This document shows, piece after piece, positions 19,297 through 29,093 of a DNA stretch of 64,000 nt. Each line of letters begins with the position of its first letter. Position 1 is the stretch's first letter. The notes under the pieces are model-generated. The model had not been told where the DNA came from and searched no databases. It worked only from the letters and a program-made list of their open reading frames with translations. Position numbers and translations under genes: made by a program. This DNA is from Magnetofaba australis IT-1 (lineage in GTDB: Bacteria > Pseudomonadota > Magnetococcia > Magnetococcales > Magnetococcaceae): positions 594,790 to 658,789 of the forward strand of contig NZ_LVJN01000015.1 of NCBI RefSeq assembly GCF_002109495.1, written 5' to 3'.

Positions 19297-20121
19297 ATGC
19301 ACAATAAGCCATTGAAGTTTCTTGTGAGCACCGGGCATAGCGGCACCACCTGGTTCGGCGGCGCGTTTCACGCCCCGGAGGCCGGGATGGTCTGTTTGGT
19401 GGATAAGGAGTTTATCCACACCGCGTTGGGCGAGATTACCGAGATGCGCCCCATGGGCGCGCCCGCCATGCGCTGGCGGGCGCTCAGTCTGATGCTGGAT
19501 GGTTCGGATTATCTTCACATGAGCGCTTGGCGACGTTTTTGGCAAGCCGCCCGCAGTCTGCCCTACGCCGCCATCGGCGTGACCCACTTTTTCCCCCTGC
19601 AAATGGCCCGTATGGCCCCTGTTCTGGCGGATCTCAACGCTGAAGCGCTGATGATGCCCCGCAATGGCGTGCAGGTGGTGGACTCCTACTTCCACCACAA
19701 CGACCGTTCCGACGTCTGGTATCACAACTTCATGACGCGCATGCTCGGCCCGGTCTATCAGCGTGAATTCCACGGCAAGAGCGAGCCGTTGGACCTGTTC
19801 TCGGCGCTGTGCCTGTTCTGGGCCTCGCAGCGCCCAGTGGCCGAAGCGGTGGCGGATAACCCCCGCTGTCGCGTGCAGACCTTCGAATCCCTCACCACCG
19901 ACGTCGATGCGTTCCAACAGACTTGGCGCTGGATGGGCGCCGAGACGGAATTGACGCCTGAACAGGTCGCCGCCAAACAGGGCCGCGATATCAATCGAAA
20001 GAGTCGCGGCGACCGCTCTCCAGAGGCGATCTGGGGGCGTTGGAGTCCCGAGCAGCGGGAGATCTTCAATCGCTACTGCGGCGAGGCCATGGGCTATTTC
20101 GGTTATGGAGAGCTCGCATGA
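19297..20121 (+). CDS. Sulfotransferase-like protein
   Basis: 274 residues. The N-terminal strand-loop-helix LVSTGHSGTTWFGGAF (10-25) resembles the 5'-phosphosulfate (PAPS) binding loop of sulfotransferases. The C-terminal WSPEQREIFNRYCGEAMGYFGY is the usual closing helix of that fold. The 3'-phosphate-binding Arg/Ser pair could be in NPRCRVQTFESL. No signal peptide is present, so it should act in the cytoplasm. It overlaps the next gene by 4 bp (ATGA), so the two are translationally coupled. The acceptor is unknown; carbohydrate or flagellar glycan modification is a guess from context. The superfamily call is moderate. Confidence 0.6.
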   Translation: MHNKPLKFLVSTGHSGTTWFGGAFHAPEAGMVCLVDKEFIHTALGEITEMRPMGAPAMRWRALSLMLDGSDYLHMSAWRRFWQAARSLPYAAIGVTHFFPLQMARMAPVLADLNAEALMMPRNGVQVVDSYFHHNDRSDVWYHNFMTRMLGPVYQREFHGKSEPLDLFSALCLFWASQRPVAEAVADNPRCRVQTFESLTTDVDAFQQTWRWMGAETELTPEQVAAKQGRDINRKSRGDRSPEAIWGRWSPEQREIFNRYCGEAMGYFGYGELA

Positions 20122-21095
20122 GCGGCCTTGAGCACGGTGCAGAGGATCTGTGGCAACGCAATCTGGCGGCGCTGCGGCGGGTGGACGCCGCGTTGGCGCA
20201 GCAGGTGAGTCAGGCGGGCGCCATAGAGCCTGAAGCGGCGTCGGTGACGCTGTTCCGCGCCCAGCGGCGACAGGATCTGTTTCTGTTGCAGGATTGCGCC
20301 GCCCAGCAGCAGGAGCTGCTATTGAGCCTGCTGACGTCGCAAGTGACCTATCATATTCAGCCCAGCGAGGCGCAACGGGCGGAGATCGCCGATGGCGCCA
20401 AGTGGTTGGTGGCGACCTCTCCCAATAGCCATATCGGCACATTGGAGCAGAGCGACGAGGGCGGCGGCGCCCTCGGCGTACTCCCATTCGTGTTTGTGCA
20501 TGAGAGTCGCCCTGAGGGGCTGGCGGCGCTGCTCAAGCGCGTGGATCTGGCCGACTATCTGTTGGATGGCAAGCTCTTTCTTCAGTGCGGCGATGCGGGG
20601 TGGGCGCGTCTGGCGCAGTGGGCGGGGGGCTGTGCGCAGGAGTTCAACCACCTCTGTCCGGAGCAGGATGCGCAACCGCTGACGCAGCGCTTCGACGCCC
20701 ATGGCGGATTGCCCGCGCCGGAGCTTCTGGACAATACGCCCCCCGACGATTGGCGCAGCGGCGCTCCCAGCGCGGCGCCCAAACTGTTTGCCGAGGGGCG
20801 CGGCGGGCGCTGGCTGTTCCTGCTGCGGCTGCCGTCGGCGTTCTCACTGTATCGCTACTATCTGGATCAGCGGGATATTCTGCAGCGCCAGGGGGTGGCG
20901 GTGGAGAGCATGATGATCCTGCCCGGGACCACCGACCGTGCGGTGGTGGCGCGCATTCGTGCGTCTGGGCCCGATGTTGTGTGCGATCTGTACAGTTGGG
21001 GTAAGTATCACGTCAGCGACGATCCCTTTGACGCCGAACTGATCGACTCCCAACGCATCACCCGCCACATTCCCAGCGACATTACCTGGATTTGA
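20118..21095 (+). CDS. Unknown protein coupled to the sulfotransferase-like gene
   Basis: 325 residues, soluble, starting at the ATG that overlaps the previous stop. The N-terminal LWQRNLAALRRVDAALAQQV resembles the opening helix of Maf/MptE-like flagellin-modification proteins (NL-x-AL-x-x-x-DP-x-L-A), but the rest shows no motif I can name. The C-terminal 90 residues (RWLFLLRLPSAFSLYRYYLD, then MMILPGTTDRAVVARI and SWGKYHVSDDPFD) look like an alpha/beta domain. Coupling to a sulfotransferase-like gene suggests a joint glycan or small-molecule modification step (inference). Confidence 0.5.
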   Translation: MSGLEHGAEDLWQRNLAALRRVDAALAQQVSQAGAIEPEAASVTLFRAQRRQDLFLLQDCAAQQQELLLSLLTSQVTYHIQPSEAQRAEIADGAKWLVATSPNSHIGTLEQSDEGGGALGVLPFVFVHESRPEGLAALLKRVDLADYLLDGKLFLQCGDAGWARLAQWAGGCAQEFNHLCPEQDAQPLTQRFDAHGGLPAPELLDNTPPDDWRSGAPSAAPKLFAEGRGGRWLFLLRLPSAFSLYRYYLDQRDILQRQGVAVESMMILPGTTDRAVVARIRASGPDVVCDLYSWGKYHVSDDPFDAELIDSQRITRHIPSDITWI

Positions 21096-21122
21096 TCGCT
21101 GTCTACGCGGAAGGCTCCACCG

Positions 21123-21695
21123 ATGAGACGCGAGCCAGAGCCAAACAAGACCACTGCTCTGAGGCGGTTCACGAAGGTTCTGTTCCTTCTCTCAGTGACC
21201 GGCGGCGCTCTTCTCCTGATCGTTTGGTGGTTGCTGACCGGGGCTCAACGGTTCCGGGATTATCATACGGAGCCTTTGCCTTCCGTCATGATTCAGGAGT
21301 TGGTGAGCAATCACGGCAAATCTCTTCCTCTTCAAGGAATGACTCGCTTCGCCTGGGATCATGTCTGCCAAATGACGCCGTATAGTGATCCTCCCCCCAT
21401 GCTGCGTGGGCTCTATCCGTCTCACTTGTTATCTGATTTGAAATTTCACGAGGGCGCGTTCTGGTGGTTCTTCCTACAGAATAACCACGTTGTTAAAGTC
21501 TACCATGGACGGATTGATCGCCCACTCAGACCCCTTACGCTCGAACGCTGTTTGACGCGAGACGAGGCCATTCTGACCTCCTTGCCCAATCTCTATGAAT
21601 ACAAGGGCTCCAAGCTTTGGCGCGTGAGCAGCGGGGAGAAATTAACCCGCCAGGAGTGTCGCCAGAGATATCCAAACGGCGACTTCTGCCCATAA
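21123..21695 (+). CDS. Hypothetical single-pass membrane protein
   Basis: 190 residues with a charged N-terminus, one transmembrane helix (about residues 20-39, FLLSVTGGALLLIVWWLL) and a ~150-residue domain probably outside the cytoplasm. That domain has four cysteines (CQMTP, RCLTRDE, QECRQRY, DFCP) that could form disulfides. It begins 27 bp after the previous stop. GC content is visibly lower than its neighbours, hinting at later acquisition. Not recognised. Confidence 0.55.
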   Translation: MRREPEPNKTTALRRFTKVLFLLSVTGGALLLIVWWLLTGAQRFRDYHTEPLPSVMIQELVSNHGKSLPLQGMTRFAWDHVCQMTPYSDPPPMLRGLYPSHLLSDLKFHEGAFWWFFLQNNHVVKVYHGRIDRPLRPLTLERCLTRDEAILTSLPNLYEYKGSKLWRVSSGEKLTRQECRQRYPNGDFCP

Positions 21696-21708
21696 GAACC
21701 CCGAATGA

Positions 21709-22575
21709 TCACGCGGCGATTCCGATCACGCCCGCTATCTGCGTCATCTGTTCGGCGGTGAGTTCGAACTCGGTAAACGCCAGATCTTCCGCCATGTGCT
21801 GGGGTGAGGTGGTTCCCGTGAGCGGGACCGCGCCGCTCTGGTTGAGCCAGCGGAACAGAATCTGCGCCGGGGCGCAGCCCATCTCCTGGGCCAGGGCGAC
21901 CACGCTCTTGTGCTGCAGAATGTGCGGGTTGGCGGTGAGGGTCCAGAAGCTCTGGTAGGTCACCCCATGCTCGCGGCAGAAGGCGCGCAACTCGACGTCA
22001 TAGCCGCTCTTATCATAGAATCGATTCTGCAAAATCGCCGGTTTGACCTGGGCGTTGGCCCACAGCCATTTGAACACGTTCACATCATAGCAGTTGCTGA
22101 TGCCCAACTGCCGCGCGCCGCCGTCGGCGTGAATCCCCTCCAGCGCCCGCCACACCTCGGTGAACTCCGTCTCGGTGGCCAACGGCGAGTGCAACACCAG
22201 CCCGTCCAGTTGCTCAACTCGCAGATTTTTCAATGAAACCGCGAACGACTGTGTGACCTGTTCGGTCAAAGGGGCGTTGGGGTCATAGGGGACGTTGGCC
22301 GGATCCTGACCGCGCAGCGGGGTGAATTTGCTCTGGATGTAGAGATCAGAACGCGCGCAGACTCCGGCTTGAATCGCTGCGGCGATGCCGTCGCCGACGC
22401 CGGACTCATAGTAGTGTTTGGGCTGGCAGGCGGTGTCGATGCCGCGAAATCCGGCCCGCAGCGCTTGCTCGACCAGGGCGGCGGTGCGCTCCTTTTTCCA
22501 CGCTGTGCCGTAGACCATGGGCGGCAGGGCGACGTTGGCGTGGGTGGTTTTCCAGTGTGCGGGGGGCGTGGTCAT
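21709..22575 (-). CDS. Aldo/keto reductase
   Basis: 288-residue NADPH-dependent oxidoreductase with the AKR TIM barrel. GFRGIDTACQPKHYYESGVG carries the catalytic Asp47 and a Tyr at 55/56; the catalytic Lys is in IQSKFTPL and the His in GLVLHSP. RQLGISNCYD and ILQNRFYDKSGYD are family strands, and LFRWLNQSGAVPLTGTTSP is the cofactor-phosphate region. GGAG lies 7 bp before the ATG. Substrate cannot be predicted. It is a monocistronic minus-strand gene. Confidence 0.92.
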   Translation of the reverse strand: MTTPPAHWKTTHANVALPPMVYGTAWKKERTAALVEQALRAGFRGIDTACQPKHYYESGVGDGIAAAIQAGVCARSDLYIQSKFTPLRGQDPANVPYDPNAPLTEQVTQSFAVSLKNLRVEQLDGLVLHSPLATETEFTEVWRALEGIHADGGARQLGISNCYDVNVFKWLWANAQVKPAILQNRFYDKSGYDVELRAFCREHGVTYQSFWTLTANPHILQHKSVVALAQEMGCAPAQILFRWLNQSGAVPLTGTTSPQHMAEDLAFTEFELTAEQMTQIAGVIGIAA

Positions 22576-22914
22576 GGCGAGGCTCCGGTGGTTGCTGTCG
22601 TGATGACATTACCGGGAAATTGCGCCGTCGTCATGTTGTTGCAGTGGAGGGCGTGCTATCGTGATTCGCCATGCCTTGATGCAATGGAAGGCAGGATTAA
22701 GCACAAGGTGGGATGCGCGAGAATAGAGTCGTTCCACTCGGAGCAAAACTCACGAGGGTCCAGGGAAATCATTTCCCTGGCGGGTCACGGGCAGAGCCCG
22801 TGCGGGTCCAGGGCGGCGCCCTGGTCGGGGTCTGGGGCGAAGCCCCAGTCTCTTTGATCATCTCATCCAGTGAGCGCCGCAGGAGATTTTTTTTACCCCA
22901 TTAGGAGCCAGAAG
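22576..22914. other. Intergenic region holding repeat R5
   Basis: No gene is visible between the aldo/keto reductase and gnd, which are divergently arranged. The centre is mini-hairpin array R5 (22755-22858); the remaining bases form two promoter regions without a clear consensus. Confidence 0.6.
22755..22858 (+). repeat. Mini-hairpin array R5
   Basis: Four consecutive hairpins with 3-4-nt loops: AGGGAA-atca-TTCCCT, CACGGGC-aga-GCCCGTG, CAGGGC-ggc-GCCCTG and CTGGGGC-gaa-GCCCCAG, followed by TCTCTTTG. Array R6 (39283-39405) is the same string in the opposite orientation with one extra module and different but still pairing stem bases. It lies just upstream of the gnd-zwf-pgl operon. Confidence 0.85.
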
Positions 22915-23814
22915 ATGAAAATCGGATTTGTCGGATTGGGCAAAATGGGCGGCAACATGGTGACCCGCTTGATGCAGGCGGGTCATGAGATGGTGGTGTT
23001 CGCCCATGAGGCCGAGGTGGTGGCGGAGTTCGCCAATAAAGGCGCAGTGGGGGCCGGTTCGCTGGCGGAGTTGGTGGCGAATCTGCCCAGCCCGAGCATC
23101 GTCTGGTTGATGGTGCCCTCGGGGGCGCCCACGCAGCAGAATCTGGACGACCTGTCCGGCCTGCTGGACGCGGGCGACATCATCATTGACGGCGGTAACT
23201 CCGATTGGCGCGAGACCCAGCAGCGCAGCGCCGCGTTGGCGGAAAAGGGGATCATCCTGCTGGACTGCGGCACCAGCGGCGGCGTGTGGGGGCTGGAGAA
23301 CGGCTACTGCCTGATGACCGGCGGCGATGCGGCGGCCACCGAGACCCTGACGCCCATCTTCACCGATTTGGCCCCGCAGAACGGCTATCTGCACTGCGGC
23401 CCCAGCGGCGCCGGGCACTTTGTGAAGATGGTCCACAACGGCATCGAATACGGCATGATGCAGGCCTACGCCGAGGGCTTCCAGATTATGCAGCAGGCGC
23501 CGTTTGATATCGACCTGGCGGCGGTGAGCGGGGTGTGGCGCCACGGCAGCGTGGTACGCTCCTGGCTGCTGGATCTGGCCGAACTGGCGCTGCGAGAAGA
23601 TCCCAATCTGGACAAGCTGGAGCCCTATGTCTCCGACAGCGGCGAGGGGCGTTGGACAGTGGAGACCGCCATCGACCTGGCTGTGCCCGCGCCGGTGATC
23701 ACCGCCGCGCTGTTCGCCCGCTTCCAGTCGCGCGACCGGGAGGCGTTCGGGCATAAACTGTTGGCGGCGCTGCGCAATCAATTCGGCGGCCATGCGGTCA
23801 AGGCCAAGTCCTGA
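22915..23814 (+). CDS. gnd: 6-phosphogluconate dehydrogenase (decarboxylating), short type
   Basis: Third step of the oxidative pentose phosphate route: 6-phosphogluconate to ribulose-5-phosphate, CO2 and reduced cofactor. 299 residues, the short bacterial form. The Rossmann motif is GFVGLGKMGGNM; the substrate loops are DGGNSDW and CGTSGGVWGLENGYCLMTGG. Catalytic Lys171 and Asn175 lie in FVKMVHNGIEYG. ATG 22915 has AGGAG 7 bp upstream. It heads a gnd-zwf-pgl operon (12 bp to zwf). Short forms often prefer NAD, but cofactor choice cannot be settled here. Confidence 0.95.
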   Translation: MKIGFVGLGKMGGNMVTRLMQAGHEMVVFAHEAEVVAEFANKGAVGAGSLAELVANLPSPSIVWLMVPSGAPTQQNLDDLSGLLDAGDIIIDGGNSDWRETQQRSAALAEKGIILLDCGTSGGVWGLENGYCLMTGGDAAATETLTPIFTDLAPQNGYLHCGPSGAGHFVKMVHNGIEYGMMQAYAEGFQIMQQAPFDIDLAAVSGVWRHGSVVRSWLLDLAELALREDPNLDKLEPYVSDSGEGRWTVETAIDLAVPAPVITAALFARFQSRDREAFGHKLLAALRNQFGGHAVKAKS

Positions 23815-23825
23815 AGGGGGCGAGC

Positions 23826-25352
23826 ATGAGACAGGCGCAACCGGCCATTCTGGCGCTGTTCGGCGCCACTGGGGATCTGGCCAAACGCAAATTGATCCCC
23901 GCGCTGTATGATCTGCATCGCAAAGGGGCGCTGCCGCGTCCGTTCCTGATCCTGGGGTTGGGGCGCAAGCCGGTCAGCGACGCCGATTTCGCCGCCCAGG
24001 CGGGGGCGGCGCTGGCGCGCTTTGGCGCAGGGGGCGAAGAGTTGCGCGATGTGGAGCCCTTCACCCGGCTGTTCCGCTATCAGCAACTTGACCCTGCCGA
24101 TTCCCAAGCTTACGCGGCGCTGGCCGAGCGCATGGCGACCTTGTGGGAGGAGTCCCGCATGGAGACGCGCAATGCGCTGTTCTACCTGGCGCTGCCCCCA
24201 AGTCTCTATGCCCCCACGGCGGATGGTCTGCACGCCGTTGGGCTGGCCGACCAGAGCGACGGCTGGCGGCGCATGATCGTGGAGAAGCCGTTTGGCGAGG
24301 ATCTCGCCTCCGGTGTGGCGCTCAACCGCAACCTGCTGGAGCGCTTTGAGGAGCGGCAGATCTATCGCATCGATCACTATCTGGGCAAGGAGACGGTGCA
24401 GAACATCCTCGCCCTGCGCTTTGCCAACGCCATTTTCGAGCCGGTGTGGAATCGCAGCCACATCAGCCATCTGGAGGTGACCGCCGCCGAGACCATCGGC
24501 GTGGAGGATCGCGGCGGCTACTTCGACGGCGCGGGCATCCTGCGCGATATGGTGCAGAACCATCTGTTGCAAGTATTGGCTACGGTCACCATGGAGCCGC
24601 CGGTGGCGTTTGACGCCGCCGCCGTGCGCAACGAGACCGCCAAGGTGTTGCAGTCGCTGCGTCCGATCACGGCGGAGAACATTCACGAGCATGTGGTGCG
24701 GGGGCAGTATCTCTCCGCCAATGTGCGTGGCGACGATCTGGCCGCCTATCGGGATGAGGGCGGCGTGGCCCCGGAGTCGCGCACCGAGACCTTTGTGGCG
24801 ATCCGCGCCCATATCGACAACTGGCGCTGGGGCGGCATCCCCATCTACATCCGCTCGGGCAAGCGTCTGCCCACCCGCGTCACCGAGGTGGCGGTGCACT
24901 TCCGTCAGCCGCCGCACCAGTTCTTTCAACGCGCCGACGGCGCCGCCCCGGGGGCCAATCGGCTGATTATCCGCATCCAGCCTGACGAAGGCATTCTGGT
25001 GGAGTTCGGTCTCAAAACCCCGGCGGCGGGCTTCCAGATTCAGAACGTGGGGATGGATTTCCACTACAGCGATCTGGGCGAATCGCCCATCCCCAGCGCC
25101 TACGAGCGGCTGTTGCTGGATGGATTGCTGGGCGACGCCACCCTGTTTGCGCGCAGCGATGCGGTGGAGTGGGGCTGGCGCTTTGTGCAGCCGATTCTGG
25201 ACGCCTGGGCCACTGACCCGGAGATCCCGCTGTATGGCTACCCGGCGGGCACATGGGGGCCGCCGGAAACCAAAACTCTGTTCAAGGAGGGCGGCGAGTT
25301 TCGCTATCCGTGCCGCAATCTCACCACCGACGGGGGCTACTGTGCCCTCTGA
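23826..25352 (+). CDS. zwf: Glucose-6-phosphate 1-dehydrogenase
   Basis: First step of the oxidative pentose phosphate or Entner-Doudoroff route. 508 residues. The NADP-binding FGATGDLAKRKLIPALYDL begins at about residue 13. The active-site signature RIDHYLGKE spans residues 181-189 (His184, Lys188). The GAGILRDMVQNHLLQ and IYIRSGKRLPTR blocks are as expected. It starts 12 bp after gnd and overlaps pgl by 11 bp. Confidence 0.97.
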   Translation: MRQAQPAILALFGATGDLAKRKLIPALYDLHRKGALPRPFLILGLGRKPVSDADFAAQAGAALARFGAGGEELRDVEPFTRLFRYQQLDPADSQAYAALAERMATLWEESRMETRNALFYLALPPSLYAPTADGLHAVGLADQSDGWRRMIVEKPFGEDLASGVALNRNLLERFEERQIYRIDHYLGKETVQNILALRFANAIFEPVWNRSHISHLEVTAAETIGVEDRGGYFDGAGILRDMVQNHLLQVLATVTMEPPVAFDAAAVRNETAKVLQSLRPITAENIHEHVVRGQYLSANVRGDDLAAYRDEGGVAPESRTETFVAIRAHIDNWRWGGIPIYIRSGKRLPTRVTEVAVHFRQPPHQFFQRADGAAPGANRLIIRIQPDEGILVEFGLKTPAAGFQIQNVGMDFHYSDLGESPIPSAYERLLLDGLLGDATLFARSDAVEWGWRFVQPILDAWATDPEIPLYGYPAGTWGPPETKTLFKEGGEFRYPCRNLTTDGGYCAL

Positions 25353-26037
25353 GGCCCCGAATATCCAAATTTGCGCCGATGCCGACGCCGCCGCTTTGGC
25401 GCTGGCGGAAGCGCTGCTGGCGGCGCTGACGGCGCACGATGCGTCCGAACCACTCTCTCTGGTGGTCTCGGGCGGCGGCACGCCGGAACGGCTGTTCCGT
25501 CTGCTGGGGGGCGCATGGCGCGCGCGCATTCCCTGGCGCAAGCTCGCCCTCTACTGGGTGGACGAACGTTGCGTCGCCCCGGACGATCCCCAGAGCAACC
25601 ACGGCATGCTGTTGCGCGCTTTTGGCGGGGCGCTGCCCGCCGACTTAGCGGCGTATCAGCGCATGCGCGGCGAAGATCCCCCGCAGCAGGAGGCGGCGCG
25701 CTATGCCGCGCTGTTGCCGCCGCGTTTGGATTGGATCTGGCTGGGCATGGGCGATGACGGCCACACCGCCTCGCTGTTCCCCGGCGAAGCGGCGGGCGGC
25801 GGGCGTTGCCATGGGGCGCGCAATCCGCTCTCGGGACAGGCGCGCATCACCTTGAGCGAACAGGAGATCCTGCGCGCAGAGCGGGTGACGTTCCTGGTCA
25901 CCGGCGCCAGCAAGAGCGCAACGCTGCAGACGGTCCTGTCCGACCTCCAGTGCGACCTGCCCGCCGCGCGCATAGCCCGGGCGCGCAGGGTGGGTTGGCT
26001 CCTCGACGCGGATTCCGCCCCGCCTTATCTGCAATAA
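25342..26037 (+). CDS. pgl: 6-phosphogluconolactonase
   Basis: Hydrolyses 6-phosphogluconolactone between Zwf and Gnd. 231 residues, DevB/Pgl fold. LVVSGGGTPERLFRLL, YWVDERCVAPDDPQSNHGML and LGMGDDGHTASLFPG are the three diagnostic blocks. The start is GTG 25342, which overlaps the end of zwf by 11 bp; no later start retains the first helix. It completes the gnd-zwf-pgl operon and is followed by a 180-bp gap. Confidence 0.95.
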   Translation: MPSEAPNIQICADADAAALALAEALLAALTAHDASEPLSLVVSGGGTPERLFRLLGGAWRARIPWRKLALYWVDERCVAPDDPQSNHGMLLRAFGGALPADLAAYQRMRGEDPPQQEAARYAALLPPRLDWIWLGMGDDGHTASLFPGEAAGGGRCHGARNPLSGQARITLSEQEILRAERVTFLVTGASKSATLQTVLSDLQCDLPAARIARARRVGWLLDADSAPPYLQ

Positions 26038-26218
26038 ATTAATCTAAATTCTTAAAAATTCGGCTAACTTCTCACCTGCGTTTACGCTTTCGCTTGGTGC
26101 TGTGGCGCTTTTTTTCTTACTCTGATAAATGCGCCAATCATCACCGTTTGGCGTTGACGAGACGATGCGAGCAAACCGATGGCGTGTGCGGCATCGAAAC
26201 CCCCGTGCTGGAGAGGAT

Positions 26219-27943
26219 ATGCGTTCCGAGCAGAGCGAAACGGCCACGGCGAAATCTTTTGACGCGGATCGTTCCAGCCATGCAACTCTGCGCAACCGTG
26301 TTACCGCACGGTGGCGTTTGGCGCTCTCATTGGTGTTGGCGGCCGCGCTGTTTCTTGGGGTGGGCGGCTGGATGTGGCGGCAGTGGGACGCTCAGGGCTC
26401 CGAACATGTGATGCAGCGCGCGCAAGCCAGCGCGGCGGTGGGCAATGCGGTGTTCCAGTGGTTGCTGGAGCAGGAGGCGCGCGTGTTGGAGGAGGCGTTG
26501 CGCCCTCTTCTGATAAACCCAGACCTGCGCGCCGCTTTTGTCGCACGAGAGCGAGACAGGCTGCATGCTCTGGCGCAGCCGCTGTTTGTCAAACTGCGGG
26601 CGCGGCGGCGGGTGACGCACTTCTATTTTCACCTGCCCAGCGGGGTGAATTTTTTGCGCGTGCATCACCCCAAACGCTTCGGAGACCAAATCCAACGGGT
26701 CACCTTGGAGCAGGCGCGCGCCAGCGGCGAGATCGCCAGCGGCATTGAGTTGGGTCCTCTCGGCACCCTGGCCCTACGCGTGGTGTCGCCGGTGCGCCAG
26801 GATGGCCAGATTATCGGCTATCTGGAGCTGGGGGAGGAGATCAATCACGTTGCGCCCATGGTCAAACGCATCAGCGGCGGGGATCTGCTGGTGGGGGTGT
26901 TCAAATCCCTCCTTTCGCGCAAAACCTGGATTGAAGGTCAGGCTGCTCTGGGCAACGCGGATTCCGATTGGGATGAGTATCCCAATATGATCATCAGCGA
27001 TCGCACGGCGCATCTGTGGGCCCCGGACCTGGATCTTCACATTATGACCCAGGGGCATGGGGGGGTGAGTTTTGTCTCCCGAGTGGGATCGCGAAAAATG
27101 GTGGTGACCCATTTTGTCTTGCGCGATGCAGGGAAACGGGAGATCGGCGCGCTGTTCTTCCTGCAGGAGTTGGCCGCCCTGAGCGCTGCTGGAGACGCGC
27201 AGCAGCAGCGCGTGATGTTTGGCCTGTTGATATTGGCTGCAGGGGTGTTGGCGATCCTGTTGATTTCGCATATGGGGCTGAGCTTGGTCTATGCGGCTGA
27301 TGTGCGCCGAAGTCAGCGTTTGTTGCAGGAGAGTCTGGACGCACAGAGCGATCTGCAGCGTCAGCGCTTTACGCTGCAAGAGGCGCTGCAGACGCATCAG
27401 CGCGCATTGGCCGAAGAGCAGGCGCTCAATACCCTCAAGCGTCTGGCCCTCACGGCGCCGACACAGCAGGCCTTTTTGGAAGGGGCGCTGGACAGTCTGC
27501 TCAACGGCATGCCTTGGTTGGGGAGTCTGGAGGAGGGGTGCGTCTTCTTAACCGAAACCGACTCCGCTGGCGCGCAGCGCTTGCGCCTGACCGCCGCCCA
27601 TCGTCTGTCGCCGAAGCTGCGCACACAATGCGCTGTACTGGAGTTTGGCCAGTGTTTGTGTGGCCGCGCCGCGCAGTCGCGTCAACCGGTGTTTGCGGAA
27701 CATGTGGATGAGCGGCATGAGATTCTGTTCGATGGCATGGCGGCGCATGGGCACTTCATTTTGCCATTGATTCAGGATAATCAAATGCTGGGGGTGCTCA
27801 ATCTCTATCTGCCTGATGGCGCGGAGCGCAGCGCCGGCGATGAGGCGTTTTTAACCCGCGCCGCGGAAGCCATGGCGTTGGGGCTGACCACGCGGTCGCT
27901 GCGTGGGCGCTCTTGGAAGGCCCATGTGAAAAAGGGGGAGTGA
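26219..27943 (+). CDS. Membrane sensor with extracytoplasmic sensory domain, coiled coil and GAF domain
   Basis: 574 residues. TM1 (about 33-52) leads into a ~280-residue extracytoplasmic domain that resembles a double-Cache-type sensor (HFYFHLPSGVNFLRVHHP, then IGYLELGEEINHV). TM2 (about 332-357) is followed by a coiled coil and a GAF domain with FGQCLCGRAAQSRQPVF and HGHFILPLIQDNQMLGVLNLY. There is no kinase, GGDEF or methyl-accepting output, so it must signal through a partner. ATG 26219 is chosen for its GGAGAGGAT site. The substrate-binding-protein gene follows after 2 bp and the hybrid kinase after that, so the three are one operon. Confidence 0.75.
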   Translation: MRSEQSETATAKSFDADRSSHATLRNRVTARWRLALSLVLAAALFLGVGGWMWRQWDAQGSEHVMQRAQASAAVGNAVFQWLLEQEARVLEEALRPLLINPDLRAAFVARERDRLHALAQPLFVKLRARRRVTHFYFHLPSGVNFLRVHHPKRFGDQIQRVTLEQARASGEIASGIELGPLGTLALRVVSPVRQDGQIIGYLELGEEINHVAPMVKRISGGDLLVGVFKSLLSRKTWIEGQAALGNADSDWDEYPNMIISDRTAHLWAPDLDLHIMTQGHGGVSFVSRVGSRKMVVTHFVLRDAGKREIGALFFLQELAALSAAGDAQQQRVMFGLLILAAGVLAILLISHMGLSLVYAADVRRSQRLLQESLDAQSDLQRQRFTLQEALQTHQRALAEEQALNTLKRLALTAPTQQAFLEGALDSLLNGMPWLGSLEEGCVFLTETDSAGAQRLRLTAAHRLSPKLRTQCAVLEFGQCLCGRAAQSRQPVFAEHVDERHEILFDGMAAHGHFILPLIQDNQMLGVLNLYLPDGAERSAGDEAFLTRAAEAMALGLTTRSLRGRSWKAHVKKGE

Positions 27944-27945
27944 GC

Positions 27946-29093
27946 ATGACTGGAATTCAATGGCGAAACGCCCTACGTTACTGCATGACGTCGCTGATGT
28001 TGAGCATTGTCGCCGTGGCGTTGAGCGGGTGTGAGAAGCCGCCGCAAGAGTTGCCGACTCTGCGCATCGCCCATGCCCCCCATGACCATCATGCGCCGCT
28101 CTATGTGGCGGCCATGAACCCGGACTATTTCAAACAACACGGCGGCGTTTGGCTGCGGGAGAAGCGATTTCGCCAAGCCTATCAGTTGATGGAGGGCGAT
28201 CGCGCCATCGCCAATGTGGAGATCGGCTCGCACACTGGCGGTCAGGAGCTGATTCGCCGCCTGTCCGAAGAGCAGTATGACCTCTCCTTTGGCGGCGTGC
28301 CGGCGATTTTAAAATATATCGACAAGGGGCGCTCCATCCGCATGTTGGCGCCGGTCATGGCCGAAGGGGCGGGACTGGTGATGGGCGTGGACTCTCCGGC
28401 CCGCGATTGGGACTCCTTCCTGGAGCTGGCCAAAACGCGCAAAGAGCCGCTGCGAATCGGTTATAAATCCCAGTTTTCCGTACAGAATCTCATTTTTGAA
28501 CACGCGTTGAGCGTGAGTAATGTTCCCTTCTCCAGCGATGCCGACGACGCCAAGGCGCGGATTCTCCTGATCAATCTGAACGGGCCGAAAAACCTCATTC
28601 CCGCGTTGAAGAATCAGTTGGTTGACGGATTCGTCATCATGCAGCCCTTTCTGGCCAAAGCCGAGGCCCAGGGCGTGGGCAAAACCGTGGCGATGCTGCA
28701 TGAACTGCCGCCGCAAGGCAAATGGCGTGGCCACCCCTGCTGCGCCCTGGCTGCGCACAACAACTTCCTGGCCAAACATCCAGATTTGAGCCGCAAAATG
28801 ACCGCGCTGATGTGGCGTGCGCGGGATCTGGTTCGAGAGAAGCCGCTGCAGAGCGCCAAACAGGTGGCCGCCTGGCTGAATGGCTCTGAGGATGTGGAGG
28901 CGCTTTCGCTGCCCACCATCGACTTCTCCGTGCAGTTGGATGAGAGCTGGCGACGCGGCGTGCACTACTGGATTGAAGCGATGCAGCATCGCGGCTCACT
29001 GGCTGGACAGGTGCGCGCGGCGCGTTCCCCCGCTGAACTGGATGCGCTGCTGTATGACCGCGCGCTCTACCAACAGGCGTGTCAGGAGGCTCC

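Noticed and set aside
22755..22858. CRISPR array
   Set aside because: The units are adjacent hairpins of different sequence, not identical repeats with unique spacers, and no cas genes are present.
26038..26218. Regulatory RNA before the GAF sensor gene
   Set aside because: Only an AT-rich leader with a vague promoter; no stable hairpin or terminator-like structure was found.
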